From Heterohyrax brucei (taxonomy: Eukaryota > Chordata > Mammalia > Hyracoidea > Procaviidae), in the NCBI GenBank assembly GCA_028571685.1, contig CM053143.1, forward strand, positions 137,798,829 through 137,862,828: a DNA stretch of 64,000 bases, in the 5' to 3' direction. The translations under genes and the position numbers were made by a program. Position 1 is the first letter of the stretch, and every line of letters begins with the position of its first letter. Under the pieces are notes generated by a model. The model saw only the letters and a program-made list of their open reading frames with translations, did not search any database and was not told the DNA's origin. Below are positions 12,215-24,700 of this stretch, in pieces.

Positions 12215-13485
12215 AATATCTACTCAGTTAAAGTAATGAACTGCCTCAACTCCATTTTTCAGTTTTCTCTGAGTATGAGAAGAAAAATATACAGTAATCT
12301 GAACTAGTTTTACTCTTTTCGGGGGGGCTGTTTAAAAACTTAAATTAGTGTTGAAATGTAGTAAGATTGAAAGTGGCTTATATCTGAAATCATAGTAGTA
12401 AGTGATGGCATTAGTGTGATTAATGTTTAAGGATAATGGATACAAATAATCTTACAGATAAAGGAAGAGAATCAACTATATAACATTGGCTGGTTTTATT
12501 CTTCTCAGAAGTTTCTTAAAATTTCTTAAAACAGTATCATATGGTATTTAACCTAGAGCAATATATACACATGCATATACAACTTTCAGAATTTTGTATC
12601 TCTAGGATCCACTTAAAAATCAGAGTTAAAATTATTTGAGACCCTAGCAATAAAATGAGTGGTGATTATTCCCTTTATGATATAACTAAAATATCACTCA
12701 TTTTTATAGTCAGGCATTTATTCTAGTGCTCTTTAAAAAAAAAAGTGTATTTCTTAAAGAACTAATAACACCAACATATTCTTTTCATTTGTTTCAAATT
12801 CCTTTGGCCAAATCCATGGAAATTTTTGACTTGAATATGTTTACATGAGAAATTTATGTATTTTTCATAAATACCAGATGTTTTTAGAAAATATGATGTA
12901 CGCATTCCATTTCAAAATAGAATGAAAATCAGTCTAACTGTAATAAATGTCTAGGAATAATAAAATTACTTTATGTATGCTCATATTTTTATAACTATCA
13001 TTTAATTTCAGGTTCTGTTTTTATAAAACCTCGTAAGTCTGGAATCATTTGTTTAGGCTTTGGTCTGATGTGATTCATAAATATGCCAAGGAAATCTAAT
13101 AAATCTTTCATTAGTATGCATTAATATCTTAATTGCAATTTAAAGAACAAATAAAAGATTCTGCTCATCAGATTGAAACTTTTTTAACGTTGTGTTTCAG
13201 ATTAGCAGTAACGTTAGTGCTAGTCTATCACGGCTTTCCTCTCCCAACTTTTCTCATGTGAACACCTGATTGTGTGAGCATCAATGTAACCACAAAAGGC
13301 ATTGACTCTGCTTTTAAAAAATTCTCTTATTACTTTTCTTGAAAAGAATTTCTATCTGGAGGTACTCTGAGATAAACTCATGCTCCTTTCAGACTGTACC
13401 TCAACCTTACCTGGCCTGTGCTTAGAGCATTCACAAACAGTATCTATCCCCATACATTAAACAACACAATCCCATGAGAAAGCAA
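12215..13485. other. AT-rich, nothing recognised
   Basis: Long A/T-rich intergenic stretch without coding or repeat signal that I can name. Confidence 0.45.
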
Positions 13486-13489
13486 GCTA

Positions 13490-13765
13490 GAATCTTCTTT
13501 AGAAGTGAGAGTGCCAAGTCATCATCTGACTTTCTTTGGACCCATCATCAAACCAGTCCATAAGAGAGGAGCTCATGGTTGGTAAAATAAGGGGGAAACT
13601 CTCAATGAGATAGACTGCCACAACTGTCCCAACAGCAGATTCAAGCATATCAAAGATCATGGAGGTGGTGCCAGACCAGGCAACACTTTGTCCTGTTGTC
13701 CATGGAGTTGCCATGAGCTGAAACCAATTAGGAGACAACTAAACAACACCAACCTCATCCTCACG
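13490..13765 (+). mobile_element. RTE (BovB-like) LINE, 3' end
   Basis: Ends 'ggagacaactaaacaacacc', the RTE terminus, and aligns by eye with the 3' end of the long RTE copy at 49,800-50,020. 5'-truncated. Confidence 0.7.
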
Positions 13766-13769
13766 CATA

Positions 13770-15140
13770 AAACCTCCTGACCTCAGGACCCTGAAAAAAT
13801 GAAATCTAGCTTCTTTTGCAAAAACCTTTAGTAAGAGTGGTTCTCGAACTTTCATACAAATCTTTTATTCCCCATCAGTCCACATCTCAGTCACTGTGTA
13901 CACTGCATGAGCCCAAAAACAATCTCAAGGAAAACGATTTTTAATAATGCTGATTATTATTCCTGTAAGCTGTTTAAATTAATTTTATCAGGTAATTAGA
14001 AGAAACAGGAAACCCTTGCCTCTTCTGCTAGGGATATTGTATTTCCTACAATTATGTATCCTGCTGTGTCACTGTCAGGACTGAGCTAAGTATCTGTGAC
14101 AGGAAATCTTTTCCAAAACTTGGTGTCTTTGGTTTGCAGGGCTGCACTTCTTTATTCATTGTATCTTTGTTGTCTGTTAGAAGAGAGTTTTTCCAGGGTG
14201 ATTTCTCAGTACAGTGTAGTTGGTGCAAAAGTCATTCAGAGGCAGGAGATTTTCAGGGAAACAAAGAAGTTTTTATCTAAGTAGTTTTAAGAGTTAGACA
14301 TGAAAAGGAATGTTGAGAGCAACAGGGGTTATAATAAAGTTCATGAAACATCAGGATTCAAAGAGAAGAATGCAATTCTGAAACAGGAATGTCATTACAT
14401 GACCAAGGTGCTCCTCTGAACCGTTTAAGGACCCCAATCATTTGGTCAGTTTCCTATAATTGCCACAAATGGTTGTGTCCCCTTAAGCCTGAGCCTGAGG
14501 TTTGTTTGTCTCCTGCACTCTCTTTAGTGATCAGAGGCTAAGCTGGGTCTTTGCTGTAGCTTACTTTCAACTCCCATAACCTCTGTCGATCTTTTATCCT
14601 TAGCACTAAACATCCTTATCACTAAACTTTTCTCTATATCCTAAATTTAAAATCAGAACAGTATTTCTACATGCTGTTAATGCATGACCATTGACATGCA
14701 TTTAAGCAGTAAACAGCAAGAACGGGGGACGACAGATGAGAGGTTACAGGTGTCCTTAGAGAAAATAAAACGAGACACAGATTTTTCAGTATTTTTAAAG
14801 TCTGTAAGTATTAAGTGGGACACGAGGTTTAATAAAACTTTATCAGTGAATGAATGCACATCCTATAAACCATTTAGACATGATAGAGTATCATTCACAA
14901 TGTAACACAAATAGTATCCACTTGCCATCTTTTGGGTAATGATGGTGTTTGCAGTTACCAGTCATACAAAGGTGACCATAAAGACCAACATTCTGCACTG
15001 GGGTTTTATGAGGTATTTTCTGTCCTGAAAAAATTTAAATTCATGACTCTAGCATGGCTATTGAGGCAAACATACCTTAGTGCATACCTTCCCAGAGTAA
15101 GAGAGAAAGATTTCCTAGTCACAAAGACCATCCAGTTGTT
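13770..15140. other. No gene or clear repeat
   Basis: Intergenic. Several short open frames but no homology that I recognise. Confidence 0.45.
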
Positions 15141-15144
15141 GTTA

Positions 15145-15482
15145 TCATTTGTTGTTGTGTGCCATCAAGTTGATTTCAACTCATAGCAACCATGTAGACA
15201 GAGTAGTACTGCTCCAGAGGGTTTCCTACACCCTGGTGAAACAGTGGGTGAGTGTTCAGCTGCTAACCAAAGGTCAGCAGTTCAAATTCACCAGGCGCTC
15301 CTTGGAAACACTATGGAGCAGTTTTTACTCTGTCCTGTAAGGTTGCTATGAGTCAAAATCGTATGAACGGCAATAGGCTTGGGTTTTTAAATCTTTTTGA
15401 AGGCAGCTCACCAGATCTCTGTGGAATGGCTACCCTTTCAGTTAGCGTCCTAGAACTTTAACCACTGTTCCACCAGGCTCTT
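15145..15482. repeat. AfroSINE inserted into an AfroSINE
   Basis: An antisense copy runs 15,145-15,228 and resumes at about 15,392-15,482. Between them lies a sense copy, about 15,229-15,390, with 'ctaaccaaaggtcagcagttc' and 'ccaggcgctccttggaaac'. The interrupted copy is the older one. Confidence 0.8.
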
Positions 15483-15649
15483 TCCATCCAGTTGGCAAAT
15501 ACCAAATTTGGATATTGCGTGCCCCAAACAGACAAACTTGTACAAGATTAAAGACTGCCACTATCCAAATCAACACGCTGTCATTATCTCTGGCCTAGTC
15601 TTTTTTTGTGGGACATTAGATATGATTTCCTATATCATAAAATGCTGCT

Positions 15650-15945
15650 TTCACAAGTGTATGACTCAGTAGTTTTTAGTATATTTAGTAACTGTGTAAC
15701 TGTCACCACTAGATGATGCTATAACATTTTTATCACCCCAAAAAGAAACCCATTAGCTCTCACTTCCTGTTGTCCTCAGTTCCATTAGTCAGCTTTTGTC
15801 CTTATGTATTTGTCTGTTTTGGACATCTCACGTGAAAGGAAGCATTCAATATGCAGCCTTTTGCATCCGGCTTTTTTCCCTCAGCAGTGTTTTCGATGCT
15901 CGGTTGTTGTGGCATACATCAGTGCTTCATTCCTTTTTATGGCTC
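15650..15945 (-). mobile_element. L1 3' end, antisense
   Basis: Decayed antisense L1M tail: 'aactgtgtaactgtcaccac', 'ggacatctcacgtgaaaggaa' and 'tgcttcattcctttttatgg'. Confidence 0.7.
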
Positions 15946-16375
15946 TGGCCTGGACTTCTGCAATATCTTCACACCTGGTTTCCACTGGGGATCCCCACAG
16001 CTTGCTTTCAGATGAAACCAGAGCTGATGTTTTTTGAAGGTAAATCAGAGCATCTCCTGTCTCTCTTTAAAATCCTTTAATAGCTTCTCATTTTACTTAA
16101 AGAAAACTTAACTGAAGGCCTCCAAAGCCCTTCAGTGATTAGACTCTATCTTGCCTACTTCTCTGACCTCAACTCCCAGCGCTCCACTCGTCCCTCTGTG
16201 CTGGTTACAGTTGGCTGCCATCTTCGCCTTGCACGGCTCAAGCTTGTTTCTGCCTCAGGGGCTTTGCACTTGATGGTCCATCAGCCAGAACTCTATCCAC
16301 AGTTCTCACACCTGGCTCATTTTTATCACTGAGGCTTTACATATCACTTCCTGGATAATCTTGTCTTCTTTTTTT
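15946..16375 (-). repeat. L2 fragment, antisense
   Basis: 'aagcttgtttctgcctcaggggctttgc' and the preceding 'cttgcctacttctctgacctc' match the L2 3' region as I know it. Old. Confidence 0.6.
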
Positions 16376-16407
16376 CTAACGTCTAGTCACTGTCCATAAT
16401 TTCATTG

Positions 16408-16895
16408 TGGTTAGGAGCCATTGAGTCAGTTCCAACTCATAGAGATCCTACATGCATCAGAAGGAGATGGTGCCTGGTTCTGGGCCTTCCTCACAGTGAT
16501 TGTGTTTGAGCCCATCGTTGCAGCTGCTGTTTCAGTCCATTTCCTTGAGACCTTCTTCGCTTTTGCTGGCTTTTGACTTTTCCAAGCAGGATGCCCTTCT
16601 CCAGAGAATGGTCCCTCGTGATGACGTGTCCAGGGTATCTGAGACAAAGTCTCGCCATCCTCACTTCTAAGATGCATTTTGGTTGTACTTCCTCCAAGAC
16701 AGATTTGTTCATTCTTCCGGAAGTCCATGGGGTATTTGCTATTCATCGCCAGCGCTACAGTTCAAAGGCATTAATTCTTCTTCAGTCTTCCTTATTCTTT
16801 GTCCAGCTTTCACATGCAGAAGAGGCTATTGAAAATACCACGGCTTGGGTTGCGCACACCTTAGTTCTCAAAGTGAATGTCTTTGCTTTATAGCC
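16408..16895 (-). mobile_element. RTE (BovB-like) LINE, 3' fragment
   Basis: Antisense copy: 'ttgagtcagttccaactcat' is the tail, then 'aggatgcccttctccagagaatgg', then the RT-distal region 'cttcttcagtcttccttattc'. Open frames here are remnants of the LINE. Confidence 0.8.
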
Positions 16896-17067
16896 TTTAA
16901 ATTATTTTAATATTCTGCTTAAATTTTTTATAGCACTTATTAATATCTGAATCTCTTTGTTTTTGTTGTTCACTTATTTACCGTCTGCCTTTCCTTCTCA
17001 CTCCACTGGGGGAGAGATCTTTACTGACCCCGTCTCTGCTGCATGCCAAGCCTGTAGAACTGAGCAT

Positions 17068-17427
17068 GTTGCTGTTGCTGCCAGGTGCCACTGAGTCAAT
17101 TTTTGACTTACCGCACCTCCCTGTGACAGAGTAGAACTGCCGCGTGGGGTTTTGTGAGCTGTAATTTTTACAGGAGCAGATTGGCAGGTCTTCCCGTCAC
17201 TGGAACTGCTGAGAAGGTTCAAATCACCAACCTTTCAGCAAGCAGCTAAGTGCTAAGTCATTGTGCCAGAGGGCATTAAAAAAATTCCCATCAAATCCAT
17301 TCTGACCCACAGCCTGCCTACAGAACAGACTAGAACTACCCCATATGATTTCCAAGGAATGGCTGGTGGATTAGAACTACTGACCTTTTAGTTAGCAGCC
17401 ACGGTCTTAACCACTGTACCAGGGCCT
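17068..17427 (-). repeat. Two AfroSINEs in tandem
   Basis: Antisense copies 17,068-17,270 and 17,282-17,427. Recognisable blocks are 'acagagtagaactgccgcg' and 'gtggattagaactactgacc'. Confidence 0.85.
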
Positions 17428-17429
17428 CA

Positions 17430-17880
17430 CCAGGGTGTAGTAGAAGCTTAATTAATATTTGAAGGAAAGAATGATTGTATTGCCAGAATCCCCAGATCTT
17501 CCAGATCTTGCCCTTAATTCCAAACCAACTAGACTTTCCTGTTGTCAGCTATGGGCTGACTGGATTTCTGCCGATTGCTGGTGCTCCCACTTCCCTGACA
17601 CTTCACCTGCCTCTCCTTCCTAATGCCCTCCATGAGGGCTTTTCTGGACACAGCCACCACAGGCTATAGCAGGTCTTCCTAACCTTTAATTCCATGACCT
17701 TGCTGAGCTTTCATTCTTAGAGGTTGTAAGCAGAACCAAAGTCCAGTTGCCAATTTTCCTTTGAGATTGACAGAGATAATAGGTGAGAGAGATCAACATG
17801 ACACCAAGATTCAAACTTATGTTCTGGAATAGAGTAAGCAGAAACTATTTAGATGCTAGACTACATTTGATGGTATATTT
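17430..17880. other. No gene or clear repeat
   Basis: Intergenic, moderately GC. Nothing recognised. Confidence 0.4.
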
Positions 17881-17884
17881 TGAT

Positions 17885-18310
17885 TGCTATGAATTGTATT
17901 CTGTTCCCCAAAAAGACATCTTAAAGTCTCAACCTCTAGTGCCTGTGTGATCTTGTATAGAAATAGGATCTCCGAAGATACTTTCAGTTAAGTTAGCATG
18001 AGGTCACATTGGAGGGTGTCCTTACATAAAGAGGTTAGGAGGCACAGACATAGACACATAGAGGGCCAGTGGCCAAGGGATGACAGAGGCAGACTTTGCA
18101 GCTAAAGACAAGGACTGCTTGAGACCATCAGACTCTGGGAGAGACCAGAAAGGATCTTCCCCTGGAATCATCAGAGAGAAAGGGTCCTGATGACACTAAA
18201 TTTAGACTTCTGACCTCCAGAGCTGGAAGAAAATTAATTTCTCTTCTTATGGTAAGTCAACCAGTTTGTGATACTTTGTTATGGCAGTTTGAGGAAACTG
18301 TTAATACACT
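17885..18310 (+). mobile_element. Solo LTR, MLT1-type (ERVL-MaLR)
   Basis: Starts near 'tatgaattgtattctgttcccc' and shows 'gttagcatgaggtcacattgg', 'gacctccagagctgg' and 'tactttgttatggcag'. A eutherian-wide, old family distinct from the afrotherian LTRs in this window. Confidence 0.8.
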
Positions 18311-18769
18311 GATGAACCAGGAGAGCTCAATTTAAATGAATACAAACTTCTAAGTACAGATCAGGATGTGTATAAATGAGTTGCCAATGTTCCACTAGAG
18401 AGAGATCTGGGATCTAGCGTCTTTGAAATCCTTGGGCAATCAGGAACCTGTGGAACCTGCTTTGGTTTAGTCATTGATGAAATTCCCCTGCCTCGGCTTT
18501 TAAGGAAATAAAGTGCCTAGCTCTTCTCCTACACCCCATCCATCTCCTGTTATCATTCAGCCACTTAATGGTGTGCTATTAGTCTGCAAGTTTATCTTTA
18601 AACATTACTTCAAAATTCGTAACTCAAAATCAATGAGACGGATTAACACCAGAGTCACAATAAGGGACTGAAACATGCTAGTGATCATAAAGACAGTGCA
18701 GGATGAGGCAACATTCCATTGTGTCATGTATGTGACTATGAGTAGGAACTGAAAGAAACGAAAAACATC

Positions 18770-19165
18770 GTAAAGAGGCTAAAAGAGAAGCCACAAATAG
18801 GGAGGAAATATTTGCCACACATTTGACCAACAAGGTTTCCAGAATACATAATGTGTTCCTATAATCAATAAGAAAGAACTAACAACTCATTGGGAAAAAA
18901 ATGAGCAGAAGAGATCAACAGACAGTTCACTCGAGGAGAAATAATAATAGACAATACCATGATGGAAAGATAATCTCATTAGTAAACTGAGAATTGCAAG
19001 TTAAATCTATAATAAGCTGCTGCTTCTACAGACTTCAGTAATTTTTGCAATAATGTACAATGAAACCACAGTGGAAGTTTCATTCACTGCTGGTGAGAAT
19101 GTAAACTGGTACTTTGGAATACAATTCAGAGTTTAGTTAGATTATCCGTGTGACCTAGTAATGCT
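18770..19165 (+). mobile_element. L1 ORF2 3' fragment, split by an AfroSINE
   Basis: 'gaggaaatatttgccacacat' and 'cactgctggtgagaatgtaaac' are L1 ORF2 landmarks. The element resumes at about 19,380-19,450 ('aggaacattcagagcagcc') after the SINE. Confidence 0.7.
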
Positions 19166-19169
19166 ACTC

Positions 19170-19378
19170 TGTTGCTATTTCTAGTTGTCATGCAGTTGGT
19201 TTCAAGACGTGGCATTCCAGTGTCTGTAGAGTAGAAGCGATCCATGGGGTTTTCAAGGCTGTGACTTTTCAGAAGAAGATTGCCAGGACTGTCTTCCAAG
19301 GTGCCTGTACATGTGTTGAACTGCCAACCTTTCAGCTAATAGTCAAGCACTTAACTTCTTGCACTACCCAGGGACTCT
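19170..19378 (-). repeat. AfroSINE within L1
   Basis: Antisense copy: 'ccatggggttttcaaggctgtgac', 'agattgccagg' and 'gcacttaacttcttgcac'. It interrupts the L1 on both sides. Confidence 0.8.
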
Positions 19379-19449
19379 GTACTCCAGTCTTAAATGTGTG
19401 TTATGAGAGGACATGACCAAACACAAAATGTACAGGAACATTCAGAGCA

Positions 19450-20265
19450 GCCTGATTCATGTAGTAAAAGTTTGTAATGCACAAGTTTCTTCTGCTGGGG
19501 GCATAACAGCACTGAGCTACCTGTTTCATGCCTCTCCAAAGTATGGAGAAAGAGTGTTAGATAGGTTGCTAACACTTGTGAACCTTCAGTACACCTCTGC
19601 AGGGAGGGTGATGGGGAACCCAATTCCTGTCCACCCTCCTATGTTCTTACTTCATTTACATCCTCTGCACTACTCTTTTTCTACTGTGGGAATAAACCCA
19701 AGGAGCATCTTGAATCAGATCTGTTCTCACTCATTCTTAAATCTGGACCAGATTCGTCACCTGGTTTTGCTCTCAGGTCTGTATGGAAAGCACTTGAAAA
19801 TGGTAGTCATGTTTCCACTTAACCCGTCAGACTATGAGAACATCCCAGGATTTTATTCCTGCCTCTATATTTCTGATAGCTCCGTGTCCTATTCTGCCTT
19901 GTAACATAGCTATTTGAGTCGGGGGTTGGAGTCCTTTGTCAGACTGTGATTTCCTTTAGGAAACGTCTTACTCCCATTACACGTGGAATCCTGCAATGGC
20001 GTGTCTTATCTATAGTGAGCTGCATGGTACAATACATTAAGTCACTTGACTCACAGAAGAAGCATCTTGACAGAAGAATGGCAAGCAGCTGCCTCACGTG
20101 CTGATATCTGGAAAACTGTATAATCTAAGAACCATAAAATGAGAATTGCCATACTTTTACATGCCACAGATGCCATGGATATTAAACAAAATAGCAAGGG
20201 AAAGTGCCTGACCTCAAGACGCTCCTTCAGAAATGTTGTTTCATATTTTTTGCATCCTATCTGAG
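19450..20265. other. No confirmed gene; long chance open frame
   Basis: A 163-codon + strand frame (19,413-19,904) begins inside L1 sequence and continues here. I recognise no domain, signal or promoter in it. Confidence 0.4.
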
Positions 20266-20269
20266 ATAA

Positions 20270-20485
20270 TGGAGTCCCTCAGTGATGCAAAGTGCTAACA
20301 CACCCGGCTGCTAACTGACAGGTAGAAGGTTGATTCCACTCGAAGATGCTGCAGAAGAAAGACCTGGTGATCTGCTTCCGAGAAATCAGCCATTGTAAAG
20401 CCTATGGAGCACAGTTCTACTCTTCTGACACATGAAGCCTCCATGAGTGGGAATCGACTCCTTGGCAACTGGGAATGGCTCTGCT
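20270..20485 (+). repeat. AfroSINE, long form
   Basis: Head 'gtccctcagtgatgcaaag', middle 'gctgctaactgacaggtag', tail 'gagtgggaatcgactccttgg'. It keeps the extra 'gatctgcttccgagaaatcagcc' block of the longer subfamily. Confidence 0.85.
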
Positions 20486-20721
20486 CTTTTCTCAGTATGC
20501 GTCCTCTTTCAAAAGCAGTCACGTAATATCAATTTTCCCTCTTTCTGCAGAAGGACATTAGAACCCTCTCAGCTGATGTGCTGCACAGTTCCCTTTTAGA
20601 AGTAGAGAGAAGTATGGAGAGGGAAGTGGAAACACAGATCATTGCAGATGTCAGAAGGCAGCAGAATGGGAATAATAACAGCTGAAATGCATGGGGAAAT
20701 GTTACTTTAAGCTTGGAATAG

Positions 20722-20870
20722 TTAAGTGTTAGGGCTACAAACCAAAAGGTCAACAGTTTGAATATGCCAGGCGCCACTTGGAAACTATGGAGCAGTTCTA
20801 CTCAGCCCTGCAGGGTCCCTATGAGTCAGAATCAACTCGACGGCCGCGGGTTTGCTTTTGTTTTTGTTTG
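20722..20870 (+). repeat. AfroSINE
   Basis: 'aaaccaaaaggtcaacagtttg', 'aggcgccacttggaaac' and 'cagaatcaactcgacggcc', with CpGs in the tail still present, suggesting a fairly young copy. Confidence 0.85.
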
Positions 20871-20874
20871 GGGG

Positions 20875-21305
20875 CTTGGAAACTGTGAGGCACCCAAAAC
20901 CTGTCTTCTTTTAGAAATGTGTGTGTGTGATCAAGCCCAGCCAGCTCTTTCTTTTTGATCCTTCCTAACAAACAACTGTATTTCCCTAATGGTGTCAGAC
21001 TTTGTGGGAATTTGGGACATCGTCAATAATATCAGCATCACCGGTGAAGCAGCATCGCCTCAAACCAGGTATTGTGCAAGTAGCTTTGGAGACAAGGCAC
21101 ACCTGGAACGTTTGAATGGGAAAGAGAAGCCCTCTTAGGGAGGGTGAAGACGTGGGGGCATCCCGGGCAGACGGTAGAAACAAGAGAACGTCATCACTAC
21201 TACCAAGTTTAAAAGCTCCGAATCCCCAGACGGTTAGGTAAACCTCCTCCCCTCCCCGACTCAAATGCCCCAAGGACAGGAAGGGACTTGCATTATTTTT
21301 TCTGC
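20875..21305. other. NMU proximal upstream region
   Basis: Single-copy-looking sequence between an AfroSINE and the CpG island. No motif I can name firmly; it could hold distal promoter elements. Confidence 0.4.
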
Positions 21306-21309
21306 TTAG

Positions 21310-21760
21310 CCGGTAGGTCTAGAGCTCAGATGCGCTGTGGTATCTGAGTCAGAAACTCGGGCCAGGGGCGCGGGTCCAGCTGCAGCCTGAGACTGGGGGT
21401 GGGAAGCGGGTCCAGGATGACGCGAGGGAGGCCGGAGACGCCCGGGTGACGCGCGTGGGGAGCGCGCCACTTCAGCCCACGTGTTGGAGAGACTTAAAAG
21501 TTGGCGGTGCGCGGGGAGGTCAGCCCGGCTGCACAGACGAGCGCACGACGTTGCGGGGGACGCAGTGCACCGCCAAGGGTGCTGAGACTGGAGCCACCTG
21601 CACGCGCCGACATGCCGCGAGCAGTAAACTGCAGCCCCGGGCCGCACCCCAGGCAAGCGGCCGCAGCGCCCCGGCTCCTGCTCCTGCTGCTGCTGCTGCT
21701 CACCTGCAGCTCCGGCGCCAGTCAAGGTAAGAAGGTCCGCGCCCGAGCCTCGCTGGCTCC
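21310..21760 (+). promoter_or_regulatory. NMU: NMU CpG-rich promoter and 5'UTR
   Basis: This is a GC- and CpG-rich stretch in otherwise AT-rich DNA, spanning the first exon. A TATA-like TTAAAA lies at 21494-21499, so transcription probably starts near 21,525. Just upstream is a perfect palindromic E-box CACGTG at 21478-21483, and further up are two TGACGCG (CRE-like) motifs at 21418 and 21447. No ATG lies between the TATA-like box and the coding ATG at 21612, so no upstream open frame is expected. The start site itself is inferred, not seen. Confidence 0.75.
21612..21726 (+). CDS. NMU: NMU coding exon 1: signal peptide
   Basis: It encodes M1-Q38 plus the first base of codon 39 and begins [11 protein letters not shown] hydrophobic core of nine leucines (22-30, mostly CTG/CTC triplets) is followed by TCSSGASQ, a typical small-residue signal-peptidase region. 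The donor gtaaga begins at 21727. This is the only coding exon that ends inside a codon (phase 1). The basic and proline-rich N-terminus before the leucine core resembles the human leader. Confidence 0.95.
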
Positions 21761-24700
21761 GAGACTCCTCTCTCGCGCTACGTCTTCTCACGTCCCTCTC
21801 CTGTTCCACTCGCTGCTTTCTCTTTTTCCTTTCTCTCCTCTTGGCTTTTGAGACCTTCTTTACCCTCGTGCTACAAGACTTCTTCGTTTCTCATCCTTGA
21901 CTTCCGAGCAAGGCTACGGGCAGGAGACCCCAGGGCAGTCAGCCTCGTAGATGCTTCTGGCCCAGCTCCATCGCATTTCTGGACTCCAGCTGAAATTCCC
22001 AGACCCGGTTTCCTAGCAGAGACCCAGCATCAGGACAGGCTGCAGTGGGTGGAAACCTGCACAAACCTCCTGCAGACTCGTAATTTCCCGCCTCCGTGCT
22101 CCACGAATAACGGAAATTGGAATAATGTTTGCAATTATTGGAGAGATTGGTGGTTGACGCGAAACAAGTACGTTTTAGTTATTTCACTCGCTGATCTGAG
22201 GTACACTGAGTGTTTCACTTTTTTGGTGAGTGAGCTTGGGTCCTTTCAGATAATTCTAAGCGGTGCAACAGCTCCCCATCCAAGCCATCTAGAAGGGGGA
22301 AGCTATGGGCTCTGTGCCTGGTAGGTTTTCAGGCACCGGATCAGGAAAAGAATAGAGGCTTTATCCTCTCTCAGAGCTGGAGGGGTAGTGTGCAAAGAGG
22401 GCCTCTCAATCAGGGCTATAGCTAAAGCTAGCTAAGGCAGGTGGGATTTAACAATAAGGACCTCCTAAACTGGCTGACTGCGTCTGCTAACCGAACTGTC
22501 AGCAGTTCAGATCTGCCAGGCGCTCCTTGGAAACTTTGTGGGGCAGTTCTACCCTGACCTCTAGAGTCACTATGAGTCGAATCCGATTCCACAGCAGTGG
22601 GTTTTCGGGGTTGAAATTTGCTTGAAGAAGAGAAGCAGGAAAAGCAAGGTCAGGGCCAGGAGGTCTGCAGTTTGGGAGACCTGTCTGAACACAGTACATC
22701 AAGTTCCAACGGAGAGATTATTTCACTCCATTCCCTACAGGTTAGGGGCAGGGCAGCTTAAGGAGAGTCTACCCTCCACAGCCAAGCTCCAGCTACTGCG
22801 CTACTACAACCACGAACTGTCTAGCATCCCAGTTTGTCTTAGCATCCTTCTGCTGTCCTGTCAGTGGGATAAAAGTGGATAGACTCTTTCATCATAGAAT
22901 AGGCCACTTAAAATCATAACTGTTGTTATTATAGGTGGACTCTTTTGTAACTGTGGAGACCTTTCAGACTGTGTAATCTAATTTTCAGTTGTGTTGTTTG
23001 TGTTCTTTACCTTTGAGTAGCCTCTGACTCATGATGACTTTATGAATAATGGGTAAAAATCATTATATGCCAGGTCCTGTGCCGTCTCTGTGACCATCAC
23101 CATGTCTAAGTCCATTGTTCCAAGTACTGACTAACACCTTCCAACCTAGGGTCTCATCTTCCAGCACCACACTGGACAATATTCTGTTGTGATACATGAT
23201 GTTTTCATTGGCCCGTTTTTGTAAGTAGATCACCAGACTTTCTTCCTCATCTCTCACCATCTGCAAGCTGCCTTGGAACCTGACTGCAATGGGTCACTGT
23301 GCTGGCATTTGAAATATTGGTGGCATAGCTTCCAGCAACTTAGCAATACACAAGCCACCACGATATGTCAAACTGACAGATGGGTAGTAGGTGTAAAGCT
23401 ATTACTCTTTTCTTAATTTGTTTTTATTTCTATCCTGTCATTGTTTTTATTTCCTCCTTTCCTTGAGGCATTGGGTGAGGTGAAGTGGACTCCCTTGTTT
23501 GAAAGGAAAGGTAATTTGGCTTTGAACTTGAAACAATCAGAAGCTAGGAGACCACAACTTTCTCCATCACATAGCCTACAGTGATAAAAAATAATATTTT
23601 AGGTGATATAAGCAAATTTAAACTTTTATTTCAATAACAATGAGGGCCCTGACAAATATTTTGTTCATATTTGTAAGGATCTTTCTTAAGGTACATTTTA
23701 CATACCATAAAATGCACTTGTTTTAAGTATACAATTCAGTGATTTTTTTAGTAGATTTACAGAGTTGGTGACACAACCAGGACAATACAATTTTGAATGT
23801 TTTCATTACCTCCAAAAGATCCATCATGCCCATTTGCAGTCAGTTGCTATTCCTACCTTCTATGCTTAGATTTGCTTTTTGGGATATTTTATATAAATTA
23901 AATTATGCAATATTTGGCATTTATGTCTGGCTTCTTCCACTTAGCATAATGTTACTGCAGTTCCTCCATGCTGCAGCATGTAGAAGTAGTTCATTCCTTT
24001 TTATGGCCATGGTATGGATATACTGCATTTTATCTATTCATTCATTGGTTGATGAACATTTGGGTTGTTTCTACTTTGGGGCTATTAGAAATAATGCTGT
24101 TGGGAACATTCATGCACATGTTTCTGTGTAGACATATACGTAATTCATTCTTGAAAATAATGACACTGTAACGTTATTAAGGTTTCTTTAGTAATTATGT
24201 CTCCTTATTCTAAGTCAAGTACTGAAATTTTCAGTCCAAATAAGAGGGTAGTAATGTACAATGAGAAATAGTATCTGAAAAGGAATTATAAAAGAATCAA
24301 GCCTATAAAATTAACATATGGGTATAATTTTACTTTTAGGTGCTCCAGTATTACCTCAAAGATTACATCCTGAGCAAAAACTACAGCTATGGAATGAGGT
24401 AAAGAAATATTGTCACATAAGTTAGTGGGAACTTTACTCTTTGTTGAAATTAACATGGTAATATGAAAATAACTGGGCTTTGGACTGTCATTTCGTCAGC
24501 ATTCTGTTATCATTATAGTCAGAAATATTACTTTATTAAATAAAAGAGAAGGAAAGATGAAAAGAAATTTAAAAAGTGGAGTAAATGATAAAATATGATG
24601 GCAGAAATAAATTCTAGTAATACACAAATTACAATAGATGTGAATGTGTTAAAACACACCACTTAAAAGAGAGAGACTCTCAGATTGTATTTAAAAAAAA

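Noticed and set aside
16426-16893. Overlapping 106-codon frames on both strands
   Set aside because: Both fall in an antisense RTE 3' fragment; the - strand frame is residual LINE coding.
19413-19904. A 163-codon + strand open frame starting with ATG
   Set aside because: It begins in L1 sequence and has no recognisable domain, promoter or splice partner. Composition and context fit a chance frame.
21306-21809. A 167-codon open frame antisense to NMU exon 1
   Set aside because: Long frames are expected in CpG islands; it lies opposite the signal-peptide exon and has low-complexity Arg/Ser/Gln runs.
21848-22324. A 158-codon open frame in NMU intron 1
   Set aside because: It needs a TTG start and the real exon 1 ends at a good donor at 21,726; the known next exon is at 24,340.
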